Positions 17,784-27,184 of a DNA stretch of 64,000 nucleotides are shown here, in pieces (positions within the stretch are counted from its first letter, which is position 1; each line of letters opens with the position of its first letter). Position numbers and translations under genes: made by a program. The notes under the pieces were generated by a model, which saw nothing but the letters and a program-made list of their open reading frames with translations, did not search any database and had not been told where the DNA came from. Origin of the DNA: Subtercola boreus (GTDB lineage: Bacteria; Actinomycetota; Actinomycetes; Actinomycetales; Microbacteriaceae); assembly GCF_006716115.1 (NCBI RefSeq), contig NZ_VFOO01000001.1, positions 2,790,001 through 2,854,000 of the forward strand, given 5' to 3'.

Positions 17784-18557
17784 ATGCCCTCCCCCGAAAG
17801 GCTCCCCGCCCTCGAACGGCTCCCCGCCCCGGACGGACGCCCCGCCATCGCATTCTTCGACATCGACAACACCCTCGTTCGCGGCGCCACCGTCTACTTC
17901 GTGGGTTTCGGCGCCTGGCGCCTTCGCCTGCTGACCGTCAGGGATGTCGCGGTCTTCGCCTGGCAGCAGGCGCGCTTCATCGCGGTCGGCGAGAACATGC
18001 GCCACACCGAGAGCATCAAGACGCGCACCCTGCAGATGCTCGGCGGACACACAGAGGACGAGCTGCGCCGGCTCGGCGAAGACGTCTACGACCGCCAGAT
18101 CGCGGCCCGGCTCCGGCCGGAGGTGGTGGCGAGGGCGCGTGAGCACCTCGCCCGCGGCGACGAGGTCTGGTTGGTGTCGGCGACCGGCGAGATCGTCGCC
18201 CAGGTCATCGCTCGGCGGCTCGGCCTGACGGGAGCGCTCGGCACGCGCTTCGAGGCCGACGCCGGGGTCTTCACCGGACGGCTCGACGGCAAGATGCTGC
18301 ACGGTCAGGCGAAAGCAGACGCAGCCCATGAGCTCGCACGACGGAACGACGCCGACCTCGGAGACTGCTGGGCCTACTCCGACTCCGCGAACGACCTGCC
18401 ACTGCTGGGGCTGGTCGGGCATCCGGTGACCGTCAACCCTGACGACACCCTCCGCTCCGCGGCAGCCGAGCGCGGATGGCCCACGATGATGCTCCGCAGA
18501 ACACTCCGCAGAAGACTCCGCGGGCAACACAAAAAGCGCCAGACCGAACCTGCCTGA
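17784..18557 (+). CDS. HAD-IB family hydrolase
   Basis: 257 aa phosphoserine-phosphatase-like HAD. Motif I is FFDIDNT with nucleophile D26 and acid D28, motif II is VSATG, and motif IV is YSDSANDLPLL. The N-terminus carries an ERLPALERLPAPDGRP repeat before the fold. Orthologs near bldC/bS22 genes are common in actinobacteria, and roles in phospholipid or phosphoserine metabolism have been proposed for relatives. Here the substrate is not known. TAGCAT (17772-17777) lies six bases before the ATG. Confidence 0.88.
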   Translation: MPSPERLPALERLPAPDGRPAIAFFDIDNTLVRGATVYFVGFGAWRLRLLTVRDVAVFAWQQARFIAVGENMRHTESIKTRTLQMLGGHTEDELRRLGEDVYDRQIAARLRPEVVARAREHLARGDEVWLVSATGEIVAQVIARRLGLTGALGTRFEADAGVFTGRLDGKMLHGQAKADAAHELARRNDADLGDCWAYSDSANDLPLLGLVGHPVTVNPDDTLRSAAAERGWPTMMLRRTLRRRLRGQHKKRQTEPA

Positions 18558-18595
18558 CGGCGGACGGTGCTGACGCTGATTGGCTGAAGAAGGAT

Positions 18596-18694
18596 CTACT
18601 TCTTGTTGCGTCGCTGGTGGCGCGTCTTACGAAGCAGCTTGCGGTGCTTCTTCTTCGCCATGCGCTTACGACGCTTCTTAATTACGGAACCCAC
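18596..18694 (-). CDS. bS22-type ribosomal protein (AURKAIP1/COX24 domain)
   Basis: A 32-aa highly basic peptide, MGSVIKKRRKRMAKKKHRKL then LRKTRHQRRNKK. This is the actinobacterial bS22 (AURKAIP1/COX24-domain) protein, which binds the 30S subunit near the decoding region. It starts with GTG, with GAGG six bases upstream on the minus strand. It lies downstream of the BldC-like gene in the same orientation, the standard actinobacterial pairing. It is too short for most gene finders. Confidence 0.92.
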   Translation of the reverse strand: MGSVIKKRRKRMAKKKHRKLLRKTRHQRRNKK

Positions 18695-18790
18695 ATGTAC
18701 CTCACAAGATTGGGGAGTGGTCACGCCGTCAGGAACTGTGCTGCCTGGCGCAACCGAGAAGGAAAAATTGCCTCGCAGCAGTCTAGCGCA

Positions 18791-19006
18791 CTAGCGCGCC
18801 TGCTGGTTTTCCGCAGGCGGCGACGAAGCCGGTCGCGCGAGAACCTCTGCCACCGCGGTCTCGGGCACCCGGAACGAGCGTCCGAACCGGATGGCCGGCA
18901 GTTCGCCCGAGTGCACCATCCGGTACACCGTCATCTTCGACACCCGCATCATGTCGGCCACCTCGGCGACCGTCAGGAAACGCACGTCAGCCAGATCGTT
19001 CGGCAT
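18791..19006 (-). CDS. BldC-like MerR/excisionase-type HTH protein
   Basis: 71 aa. The core FLTVAEVADMMRVSKMTVYR, then MVHSGELPAIRFGRSFRVPE, is the winged-helix fold of BldC/AlpA/excisionase proteins, followed by a Pro/Ala-rich tail. BldC in Streptomyces binds direct repeats cooperatively and controls development. The location directly upstream of bS22 identifies it as the conserved actinobacterial copy and not a phage excisionase. GAGAGAGG lies about seven bases before the ATG. Confidence 0.88.
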   Translation of the reverse strand: MPNDLADVRFLTVAEVADMMRVSKMTVYRMVHSGELPAIRFGRSFRVPETAVAEVLARPASSPPAENQQAR

Positions 19007-19192
19007 GCGTACGCCTCTCTCGCGATAGGGGTGGAAAACAGGTGGATGTTACCTGAGTGAACTCTAGGGGCTGGTGTGAACGGCTGTCCACCGCAGAAGG
19101 CCTCAGCGTTATGGGGAGACCTCAGCACAATGCCGAGGGGCCGGGCCCCGCACCTTCCGGTGCGAAACCCGACCCCGAGCGTTCAGCGACGG

Positions 19193-22100
19193 TTACTCGT
19201 CGCTGCTGTTCGCCTGGCCGACGCGGCGCTGGTGGCGCACGACGAGGGCTGCGATGCCGGCGAGCAGCAGGATGCCCGCCAGACCGATCGGCACGATGGT
19301 GCTGAGACCCGTGCTGGCCAGGCCACCACTTCCGTCACCCGATCCGTCACCCGGAACCGGGGTCGCGGTGGGCGTTCCCGGGTCACCGGTCGGAACCGGT
19401 CCCGCCGTGGCGGTCGGCGTCGGAGTGCTCGTCGCCGTCGGGGTGGGGGTCGGCGTCGGAGTGGGCTCCGGCGCGGCCTCCGTGGTCACACCGACGAACG
19501 TCGAGACGCCCGAGTCACCGTAGGCGACGACACCGAGGTACTTCGAGGAGTAGTCGAGACCCGACCACGAAGCGGTGTACGAGACCGGCGTGCCCTGCGT
19601 TCCGGCAACGGTCGCCGGCGCCGTGAAGGCTCCGTCTCCGCTGTCCGGGGTGACGTAGAACGCGTTGAGGTCCATCGCGCCGTTCGCCTGTCCGTCGGGC
19701 AGGGCGAAGACGTCGGCGCGGATGTTGTACTTGCCCGCCTCGGGAGCCGCGACGTCGATCCGCTCGTTCGCAGCGCCGGTCGCCGACGAGTACGTCGCGA
19801 TGACGTTCCCGTCTGCGTCGAGCTGGTCGAGGAACAGATCGAGGTCGGCGCCCTCTTCTGCCGTCGTGATCGACGTCAGGTCGAAGCGCGCCTCGCTGAG
19901 GCCAGCGGGGATGGTGAGCGCGAACTCTGCGGTCTCCTTCAACGGGGTGACCGCCGAGTGACCGTCGAGCGGGATCTTCGGGTCCTGGTTGTCGGCGACC
20001 AGCAGGTCGGCCTTGGCAAGACCTTCGACCACGAGCGGGATGTCACCGTCGGAGCCGGGCGTCACCGTGACGTCGACCGAGCCGGTGGTTCCGGTTCCGT
20101 CGACCTCGTAGGGCGCGGCGATCGGCACGGGCTGCAGCGCAATGGGGCTGCGCACCGTCTGGTCACCGTTCGCCCAGGTGAGGTACCCGGTCGTGTACTC
20201 GTTCAGCGGAGCATCCGTTCGCGTGAATGTCACCGTGTAGCTCTTCGACTCGCCAGCGGCGGAGAAGTCGAGCGTCGACGGGGTCACGACGGTGTCGATA
20301 CCGGGAACGTCGACGGGCTGGGCGGTGAAGGTCCCCGCCTCGGTCGACGTCACCGTGCGGGTGACCGTCTGCGTTCCGGTGAGCGAGCCGATCGCGATGG
20401 ACGCCAGGTTCAGGTCGCTCGCATCGATCGGCTTCGGGGTGCGACCGACGTCGTAGCCGATGCCCTCGAGGTAGGAGTACCAGTCGTCGACACCGTTCAG
20501 GTAGAGCAGTCCCGGGTCGAAGTACTTGGTGGGGGTGACCTCACCGGCGCCCTGGCCGAAGACGTCTTCAACAGCGGCGCCGTCGGACGACACGGTGTTG
20601 GTTGCGGTGGTCATCATCGCGGACTTGATCTCCGAGACCGAGGCCTTCGGGTGCACGCCCAGGTAGAGCGCTGCGAGACCGGCGATGTGCGGAGCCGCCA
20701 TCGAGGTTCCGGAGAGGAACTCCCAGGTCGGGTCTGCACCTTCGGCGTTCGCTGCTGCGGCGAGGATCGCCACACCCGGGGCCGTGATGTCCGGCTTCAG
20801 GATGTCGCTGCCGTCGGCGAGCACCGGCCCGTGGCTGGAGAATCCGGCGAGAACGGGGACGGCGGGCGAAGCTCCTGCGGTGTTGCCCTTGGTGAACGTG
20901 ACCGTCGCACCGGACTTCGCGGAGTACGCGTAGGTCGCATCCCACGCCGGAGCGTCGAGGTGCACGGTGGGCACGGAGTGCTCGTCGAGGTCGATCGAGG
21001 AGCCGGTCTTGTTCACCAGCAGCATGCCGATGCCGCCGCCGCGCTTGACCTCGGCCGACTTCGCCGTGCGGTCGTAGACACCGCGCTGGCAGAAGACGAT
21101 CTTGCCGGCGATCTTCGACGGGTCGAGCGAGTTCGGGGCGCAGAGCAGGGCGTCGGCGACGCTGGCGCTGGCGTTCTTCACCAGGTCGGCCCGCACGAGG
21201 TCGCCCTCGACGGGAGCCTCGTCGCCGGGCTGGACGGTGATCGAGCCACCGGCGAACTTGCTGCCGTCACCGAGGGTGGCGGTCGCTTCGTAGCTGGGGA
21301 TCGTGGATGCCGCGACCGTGGTGTACCACGGCGAAGCGTTGTCGAGCGTGGAGGCGCCGGGGCCGGAGTTGCCCGCGGAGGCGGCGACGAAGATGCCGGC
21401 CGAGGCCGCACCGAGGAACGCCTGGTCGGTCAGCGAGACCGTGGTCTGCGCCGAGCTGCCACCGATGGAGAAGTTCAGCACGTCGACACCGTCGAGCACG
21501 GCCTGGTCGATCGCGGCGAGCATGTCGGCGGTCGAGCATCCATCGTCGTCTGTTCCGACCGGGTCGGGGCCCGACCAGCAGACCTTGTAGACCGCGATCT
21601 TGGCCGCCGGGGCGACACCGCTGATGTTGCCGAAGCTGTTGCCGGCGATGGTCGCCTCTGTCGCGTTGTTGCCGCCGGCGGTGCTGGCGGTGTGCGAGCC
21701 GTGGCCGTCACCGTCGCGCGGGGAGACGTACTCACCGGTCGCCGCGGTGCCGATGTTGCCCTGGCCGAAACCGTCGACGTAGTAGCGCGCACCGACGATC
21801 TTGGTCGAGCAGTCGCTGGCGGCGAACTCCTCGCCCGTGACGCAGGCACCGTAGAACGTGCTGCCGTCCGCCTTGTCGAAGCGGATGTCGGTGTCTTCGT
21901 GGTTCTTCGTGACCTCGTCGGTCAGGTAAGGCGCATCGCCCGGCGTGGTGCCGAGCGCGTCACCGGCGAACGAGGGGTTCTCGGGAGCGATACCGGTGTC
22001 GAGGTCACCGATGACGATGCCCTTGCCCGCGTCGGCAACGCCGCCGTTCTGGGCCCAGACACCGTTCGAGCCGTCGAGACCGAGGTACGTGGTCGACGGT

Positions 22101-22651
22101 TCGGCAGCGGTGATGTGCTTGATCTCGTCGTGGGTGACCTGGGCGACATCCTTGCTGGAGGTCAGCGCGGAGGCCTGCTCGGCCGTGAGGTTCGCCGAGA
22201 AGGCGTTCAGCGCGAGCGTGTACGAGTAGTCGATGCTGACACCCGCAGAGGCCGCGACATCCTTCTGGCGGCCGGCGAGGAAGTCGGTGTAGCTGGTGAC
22301 GGGCGCCGAGCGGGCGTTCATCTGGTCACCGGCGGAGGGCTTGGTGGCGGTGAAGCCGTCGATGCCTCCTTCATACGTGGCCGCTGACGGGTTCGTCAGC
22401 GTGACGATGTAGCGACCCGACGTGAAGTCGGTCGCGGGCTTGGTGGCCCCACCCGGCAGCGGAACGAAGCCGACAGCCTTGTCGGTCTGCACCGAAGTGG
22501 CCAGGGAGGCCGCGGTGGGGCTGAATGCCGCGGCGCTGCCGGCGGCACCGGCGACAGCGAGCACGAGGGCGGCCGCCGCAGCGACGACAGCACCCCTCTT
22601 CGACAGGGAACGGGAATGGGGCGCTGGAGAACGTCGCCGGGAACTACTCAC
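19193..22651 (-). CDS. wall-anchored subtilisin-like serine protease
   Basis: 1152 aa secreted S8 peptidase. Layout: signal peptide (1-43), I9-type propeptide (about 80-180), catalytic domain with D218 (GDLDTG), H317 (DGHGSHT), oxyanion N428 (SAGNSG) and S650 (SGTSMAAPH), interrupted by a PA domain (about 475-565). Fn3-like and beta-rich C-terminal domains follow, then a Pro-Thr stalk (about 1070-1100), LASTG sorting signal, hydrophobic helix and basic tail. It should be exported, self-matured and linked to the wall by a class E sortase. The GTG start has GAGG seven bases upstream. Target proteins are unknown. Confidence 0.93.
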   Translation of the reverse strand: MSSSRRRSPAPHSRSLSKRGAVVAAAAALVLAVAGAAGSAAAFSPTAASLATSVQTDKAVGFVPLPGGATKPATDFTSGRYIVTLTNPSAATYEGGIDGFTATKPSAGDQMNARSAPVTSYTDFLAGRQKDVAASAGVSIDYSYTLALNAFSANLTAEQASALTSSKDVAQVTHDEIKHITAAEPSTTYLGLDGSNGVWAQNGGVADAGKGIVIGDLDTGIAPENPSFAGDALGTTPGDAPYLTDEVTKNHEDTDIRFDKADGSTFYGACVTGEEFAASDCSTKIVGARYYVDGFGQGNIGTAATGEYVSPRDGDGHGSHTASTAGGNNATEATIAGNSFGNISGVAPAAKIAVYKVCWSGPDPVGTDDDGCSTADMLAAIDQAVLDGVDVLNFSIGGSSAQTTVSLTDQAFLGAASAGIFVAASAGNSGPGASTLDNASPWYTTVAASTIPSYEATATLGDGSKFAGGSITVQPGDEAPVEGDLVRADLVKNASASVADALLCAPNSLDPSKIAGKIVFCQRGVYDRTAKSAEVKRGGGIGMLLVNKTGSSIDLDEHSVPTVHLDAPAWDATYAYSAKSGATVTFTKGNTAGASPAVPVLAGFSSHGPVLADGSDILKPDITAPGVAILAAAANAEGADPTWEFLSGTSMAAPHIAGLAALYLGVHPKASVSEIKSAMMTTATNTVSSDGAAVEDVFGQGAGEVTPTKYFDPGLLYLNGVDDWYSYLEGIGYDVGRTPKPIDASDLNLASIAIGSLTGTQTVTRTVTSTEAGTFTAQPVDVPGIDTVVTPSTLDFSAAGESKSYTVTFTRTDAPLNEYTTGYLTWANGDQTVRSPIALQPVPIAAPYEVDGTGTTGSVDVTVTPGSDGDIPLVVEGLAKADLLVADNQDPKIPLDGHSAVTPLKETAEFALTIPAGLSEARFDLTSITTAEEGADLDLFLDQLDADGNVIATYSSATGAANERIDVAAPEAGKYNIRADVFALPDGQANGAMDLNAFYVTPDSGDGAFTAPATVAGTQGTPVSYTASWSGLDYSSKYLGVVAYGDSGVSTFVGVTTEAAPEPTPTPTPTPTATSTPTPTATAGPVPTGDPGTPTATPVPGDGSGDGSGGLASTGLSTIVPIGLAGILLLAGIAALVVRHQRRVGQANSSDE

Positions 22652-22849
22652 GTAGGAACCTCAATCTGTATTCGAACAGTGTTTGGGCACAGGCCAGGCC
22701 CGCACTCGTTCGACTACCCTAAGCAGTTTTCGACCCCCTAGTGGGGGGAGCTATGTTTCCGTTGTGTTAACGATGTGAGCTGGCACAGAATCCTTGCGCT
22801 CACAGCAGTTTCTCAGCGCGTATGCCGCGCAGATGAGAGTTTTCCGCGA

Positions 22850-23347
22850 TTAATCACTACTTCTTGAAATGTTCGGAAATCTCCGGGTGACTTCTTCGAG
22901 AATCGAGCGCGCACGGCCCGTGGCCGACGCCACCGAGTGACCGACGCGCTCACCCACGATCGACGCCTGGGACTTCGCGCGGTCGGCGAGCTCGGCGAGA
23001 TCACCCTCGACATCGAGGCCGTCCTCCTCCTGCACCTCGTCGAAGTCGGCGCTCAGGAAGGGGATGAGCCAGTCCTCGACCTCCTCGAGCGGCGAGGCCT
23101 CCAGCGCGTAGAAGCGGTGCTGGCCGACCTCCCGCACGCTGACGAGCCCCGCATCCCGGAGCACTTTGAGGTGTTTGGAGACCGTCGGCTGGCTCAGGTC
23201 GAGCTGGGAGACGAGCTCCGAGACGCCGATCTCGCCCAGGGGCTCAGCGCCCTCGTCGTCGTGGTCGGCCCCGACGTATCTCTGCAACAGCAGTGAGAGC
23301 ACGTGGCGGCGCGTGGGGTCAGCTATTACGGAGAAAATGTCAGCCAT
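22850..23347 (-). CDS. ArsR-family transcriptional regulator
   Basis: 165 aa. A winged-helix domain occupies residues 1-95 (IADPTRRHVLSLLLQ, VSELVSQLDLSQPTVSKHLK, VSVREVGQHRFYALE), then a longer acidic and Arg-rich C-terminus. No ArsR-type Cys metal site is visible, so the signal may not be a metal. The ATG at 23347 fits the fold and lies six bases after TACCCT (23354-23359, minus strand). It is divergent from trkH with only 62 bp between, so it may regulate potassium uptake. Confidence 0.87.
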   Translation of the reverse strand: MADIFSVIADPTRRHVLSLLLQRYVGADHDDEGAEPLGEIGVSELVSQLDLSQPTVSKHLKVLRDAGLVSVREVGQHRFYALEASPLEEVEDWLIPFLSADFDEVQEEDGLDVEGDLAELADRAKSQASIVGERVGHSVASATGRARSILEEVTRRFPNISRSSD

Positions 23348-23409
23348 GGCTACAGGGTAGCGGCCCGGCCGCGTTGTGTCCGCAGGGCACGAGTGCCAAG
23401 CTGGGGGGC

Positions 23410-24858
23410 ATGAGTCAGGGCGCACCGGTCAGAGCGCCCCGGTACGGAGTGCGTTCGGGCTCGCGCCGCTTCCGCGACGCCGTCGAGGACTTCTCCGGCC
23501 GCTCCCCGTCGCGCTTCGCCGTCATCGTCTTCGTGCTCCTGATCGTGCTGTTCACGTTTCTCTTCTCGCTGCCGATCTCGAGCGCGACCGGCACGTCGAC
23601 GAACCTGGCGGATTCGCTCTTCACCGCCGTGACCGTCATCTGTGTCACCGGGCTCTCCACCGTCGACATGGCCACCCACTGGTCGTTCTTCGGCGAGGCG
23701 GTCATCTACCTCGGCGTGCAGATCGGTGCCCTCGGAGTGCTGACGCTCGCCTCGATCCTCGGCCTCGTCGTCTCACGGCGGCTCGGCCTCCGCTCGCGGA
23801 TCCTCGCGGCCGGCGAAGCAGACCCGTCGCGCACCCATTCGGGCGTCGCAGGTGCGAGCCAGGCCGTGCGACTCGGCGAGGTGGGCGGGCTGCTCGCCAC
23901 CGTGGCCGTCAGCGCCCTGGTCATCGAGGGCGGCCTCGCCCTCCTCCTCTTCCCCCGGATGCTGATCGACGGTATCCCCGTCGGAACGGCCGCACTCCAG
24001 AGCCTCTACTACTCGGCGATGGCCTTCACCAACACGGGCTTCACCCCCAACGCCGACGGGCTCGCCCCGTACGCGTCGGACTACTACTTCCTCACCGTGC
24101 TGATGATCGGCGTCTTCCTCGGCAGTATCGGCTTCCCGGTGATCTACGCCTTCTCGCGGGCTCTCCGCACGCCCGGGCGCAACCAGTGGTCGCTGCACGT
24201 CAAGCTGACCCTCGTCACCTCGGTCATCCTGCTGGGGGCCGGCGGCATTCTCTACTTCGCCCTCGAGTTCTCGAACCCGGCCACGTTCGGCCCGCTGAAC
24301 GGGTTCGACAAGGGCTTCCAGTCGCTGTTCCTGTCGACGATGACACGGTCGGGCGGCTTCTCGACGATCCCCATCGACCAGCTCAACGGTTCCAGCATGC
24401 TGGTGACCGACATGCTCATGTTCATCGGCGGCGGCTCGGCGTCGACGGCCGGCGGCATCAAGGTGACGACGATCGCGATCCTCTTTCTCGCCGCCTTCGC
24501 CGAAGCGCGCGGCAACGACCAGGTGCAGGCCTTCCGCCGTCGCATCCCGGTCGACATCCTCCGCCTCGCGGTCAGCGTCGTGCTCTGGGGCGCGAGCACC
24601 ATCGCGATCTCGGCCATCATCATCCTGCAGATCTCGAAGGCCTCGCTCGACGATGTGCTCTTCGACGTGATCTCCGCCTTCGGAACGTCGGGTCTCTCGA
24701 CCGGCCTCACCGCATCGCTGCCGGATGCCGGCGTCTACGTCATGGCGGCCACGATGTTCATGGGACGCATTGGTACAGTGACGTTCGCCGCAGCCCTGGC
24801 ACTCAGGCAGAGGCGCCAGCTGTTCCAGAACCCCGAGGAGAGGCCGATCGTTGGCTAG
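23410..24858 (+). CDS. TrkH-family potassium uptake protein
   Basis: 482 aa membrane protein of the Ktr/Trk type, with four pore-loop repeats: FTAVTVICVTGLSTVD, MAFTNTGFTPN, TMTRSGGFSTIPID and ISAFGTSGLSTGL. These contain the filter glycines of TrkH/KtrB. The ATG at 23410 follows a G-rich ribosome-binding site. It overlaps the trkA-like gene by 8 bp, so the two should be made in fixed ratio. Confidence 0.93.
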   Translation: MSQGAPVRAPRYGVRSGSRRFRDAVEDFSGRSPSRFAVIVFVLLIVLFTFLFSLPISSATGTSTNLADSLFTAVTVICVTGLSTVDMATHWSFFGEAVIYLGVQIGALGVLTLASILGLVVSRRLGLRSRILAAGEADPSRTHSGVAGASQAVRLGEVGGLLATVAVSALVIEGGLALLLFPRMLIDGIPVGTAALQSLYYSAMAFTNTGFTPNADGLAPYASDYYFLTVLMIGVFLGSIGFPVIYAFSRALRTPGRNQWSLHVKLTLVTSVILLGAGGILYFALEFSNPATFGPLNGFDKGFQSLFLSTMTRSGGFSTIPIDQLNGSSMLVTDMLMFIGGGSASTAGGIKVTTIAILFLAAFAEARGNDQVQAFRRRIPVDILRLAVSVVLWGASTIAISAIIILQISKASLDDVLFDVISAFGTSGLSTGLTASLPDAGVYVMAATMFMGRIGTVTFAAALALRQRRQLFQNPEERPIVG

Positions 24859-25522
24859 AGACAGGTCGACCGGCGCTCCGGTGCTGGTCATCGGGCTCGG
24901 CAGGTTCGGTGCTGCCGCCGCCGACAAGCTCGAGCAGCTGGGGCGGGAGGTGCTCGTCATCGACACCGACGCGATGCTGGTGCAGAAGTGGGCGACGCGC
25001 GTCACGCATGTGGTGCAGGCCGACGCGACAGATCTGGATGCCCTGCGGCAGATCGGCGGCCAGGACTTCGATGTGGCGATCATGGCGGTCGGATCATCCG
25101 TCGAAGGCAGCGTTCTGATCACCGCGAACCTCGTCGACCTCGGTGTCTCGCAGATCTGGGCGAAAGCGATGTCGAAGTCGCACGGCACGATCCTGGAGCG
25201 CATCGGGGCGAACCACGTGATCTATCCCGAGGCGGAGTCCGGCGACCGGATCGCCCACCTCGTATCGGGGCAGGTGCTCGACTTCATCGAGTTCGACGAC
25301 GAACTCTCGCTCGCCAAACTCCGCCCGCCTGAGGTCGCCCGCGGGGGCGCACTGCAGGGTCTCGGGCTCCGCCGCCGGTACGGCATAACCGTGGTGGGCG
25401 TGAAGTCGCACGGCGCCCCCTTCGTCTACGCAGGCGCCGCCACCGAGGTCGGCGCAGACGACTTCATCGTCGTCTCCGGCACGGCCTCGGACATCGACGC
25501 GTTCGCGCGACTGCCGCGCTGA
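24851..25522 (+). CDS. TrkA-family potassium uptake regulatory subunit
   Basis: 223 aa cytoplasmic protein. The RCK_N domain has a Rossmann motif GLGRFGAAAADKL (about residues 15-27) and VIDTD, and an RCK_C domain begins near 145. It binds nucleotide and gates the TrkH-like channel. The TTG start lies within the last codons of trkH (8-bp overlap). Confidence 0.92.
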   Translation: MARDRSTGAPVLVIGLGRFGAAAADKLEQLGREVLVIDTDAMLVQKWATRVTHVVQADATDLDALRQIGGQDFDVAIMAVGSSVEGSVLITANLVDLGVSQIWAKAMSKSHGTILERIGANHVIYPEAESGDRIAHLVSGQVLDFIEFDDELSLAKLRPPEVARGGALQGLGLRRRYGITVVGVKSHGAPFVYAGAATEVGADDFIVVSGTASDIDAFARLPR

Positions 25523-25608
25523 CCTGCCGCACCGGCCACCGCCGCTGACCTGCCGCGCCGGTCGGTTCTACACTGGGCCAAGGGCTGGAACGAACGAGGG
25601 AACATCAC

Positions 25609-26571
25609 GTGAGCACAGGCGGCGGCAACAGAGCGATCTTCGCAGCGCTCGGCGCGAACATCGGTATCGCGGTCATCAAATTCATCGCCTTCGTCTTCTC
25701 TGGGTCGTCGTCGATGCTCGCCGAGAGCGTGCACTCCCTGGCCGATTCCGGAAACCAACTCCTGCTGCTGCTCGGCGGCCGGAAGGCCAAGAAGGCCGCC
25801 GACAGCGAGCACCCGTTCGGCTACGGCCGCGAGCGCTACGTCTACGCCTTCGTCGTGTCGATCATCCTGTTCTCGGTGGGCGGGGTGTTCTCCCTCTATG
25901 AAGGCATCGAGAAGATCGGGAACCCGCACCCGATCGAGACGCCCTGGCTGCCGATCGCCGTGCTGTTGGCCGCGATGGTGCTCGAAGGCTTCTCACTCCG
26001 CACCGCGATGAAGGAGAGCAACCACACGCGCGGGAAACAGAGCTGGGTGCAGTTCGTGCGCCGCGCGAAGGCGCCCGAACTTCCTGTCGTGCTGCTCGAG
26101 GACTTCGCCGCCCTGGTCGGCCTTGCGCTCGCCTTCGTCGGTGTGCTGCTCGCCATCATCACTGGCAACGGCGTGTTCGACGGCATCGGCACCATCGGAA
26201 TCGGCGTGCTGCTCATCCTCGTCGCGCTCGTGCTCGGCATGGAGACGAAGAGCCTGCTGGTCGGCGAAGGGGCCAGCGAGGTCGACAACCGCGCCATCCT
26301 CGACGCCATCGAGGCGGGCGACGAGGTCGAGCGGGTCATCCACATGAAGACCCTGTACCTCGGGCCCGACGAGCTGCTGGTCGCGGCGAAGATCGCTCTC
26401 CCGGCGAGCGCACGGCTCGAGGATGTCGCAACCGCCATCAACTCGGCGGAAGCACGCATCCGCGCCACCGTGCCGATCGCGCGCGTGATCTACCTCGAAC
26501 CGGACGTGTATGTGGCACCGGTCGACCCCGCGACGCCGACCGAGGCGATCGTGATCAGGGCGTCGGACTGA
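25609..26571 (+). CDS. cation diffusion facilitator (CDF) transporter
   Basis: 320 aa. Six helices with the metal motif HSLADSGN in helix 2 and the HPFGYGRER signature after it, then a cytoplasmic domain (about residues 225-310). CDF proteins export Zn, Mn, Fe or Co in exchange for protons. The specificity is not readable here. GAGGGAA lies about seven bases before the GTG start. It appears to be a single-gene unit, convergent with tadA. Confidence 0.9.
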   Translation: MSTGGGNRAIFAALGANIGIAVIKFIAFVFSGSSSMLAESVHSLADSGNQLLLLLGGRKAKKAADSEHPFGYGRERYVYAFVVSIILFSVGGVFSLYEGIEKIGNPHPIETPWLPIAVLLAAMVLEGFSLRTAMKESNHTRGKQSWVQFVRRAKAPELPVVLLEDFAALVGLALAFVGVLLAIITGNGVFDGIGTIGIGVLLILVALVLGMETKSLLVGEGASEVDNRAILDAIEAGDEVERVIHMKTLYLGPDELLVAAKIALPASARLEDVATAINSAEARIRATVPIARVIYLEPDVYVAPVDPATPTEAIVIRASD

Positions 26572-26574
26572 GGG

Positions 26575-27117
26575 TCACGACGTCGCACTGAGCGGTTTTC
26601 CGTCGCCCGGTTCCGAGTCACCCGATCCGCCCCGTCCGCGGAAGAAGTCCGACAGCAGGGTGCCGCACTCCTCTGCACGCACCCCCGCGAAGACCTCCAC
26701 GCGGTGGTTCAGCCGACGGTCCCGCAGCACGTCGTAGACCGAACCCGCGGCACCCGCCTTGTCGTCCCACGCCCCGAAGACCACGGTCTTCACCCGCGCC
26801 GCGAGGATCGCTCCGGCGCACATCACGCACGGCTCGAGGGTGACCACCAGGGTCGATCCCGGCAGCTGCCAGTCGCCTTGCTGCGCGGCGGCCTCCCGCA
26901 GCGCGACGACCTCCGCGTGCGCGGTGGGGTCGTGCAGCAGCTCCCGTTCGTTGCGGCCCCGCCCGATGACCCGGCCCGACGCGTCGAGCACGACAGCGCC
27001 GACGGGCACATCGGCGCTCATCAGTGCGCCGGACGCCGCGGCGAGGGCTTCGAGCATCCACCGGTCGTGCTCGGGGGAGACGGGGAGCGGGAGGCCAGGG
27101 AGCGGGGAATCTGCCAC
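26575..27117 (-). CDS. tadA: tRNA adenosine(34) deaminase
   Basis: 180 aa cytidine-deaminase-fold enzyme converting A34 to inosine in tRNA-Arg(ACG). The zinc site is HAEVVALREA with PCVMCAGA, and NERELLHDPTAH precedes it. An open frame continues upstream into upp, so a start before 27118 is needed. GTG at 27117 has GGAGAGGAG about nine bases upstream and gives an N-terminus slightly longer than usual. The C-terminal 20 residues are Gly/Ser-rich. It is divergent from upp with a 67-bp gap. Confidence 0.9.
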   Translation of the reverse strand: MADSPLPGLPLPVSPEHDRWMLEALAAASGALMSADVPVGAVVLDASGRVIGRGRNERELLHDPTAHAEVVALREAAAQQGDWQLPGSTLVVTLEPCVMCAGAILAARVKTVVFGAWDDKAGAAGSVYDVLRDRRLNHRVEVFAGVRAEECGTLLSDFFRGRGGSGDSEPGDGKPLSATS

Positions 27118-27184
27118 AGCACCCAGCTCCTCTCCGACGCACGGCACGAGTGACCCGAAGCGGACACCCCTGTAGATTGAGCCT

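Noticed and set aside
18791-19006. Prophage excisionase
   Set aside because: The HTH is excisionase-like, but its place beside bS22 is the conserved BldC context, and no integrase or att repeat is seen.
19076-22387. 1103-codon open frame on the plus strand
   Set aside because: It is the antisense shadow of the subtilase gene. The translation is Arg/Gly/Val-rich with no domain, while the minus strand has signal peptide, catalytic triad and sorting signal.
23376-25118. 580-codon plus-strand frame over trkH/trkA
   Set aside because: Arg/Pro-rich out-of-frame translation of high-GC coding DNA. The TrkH pore motifs are in another frame.
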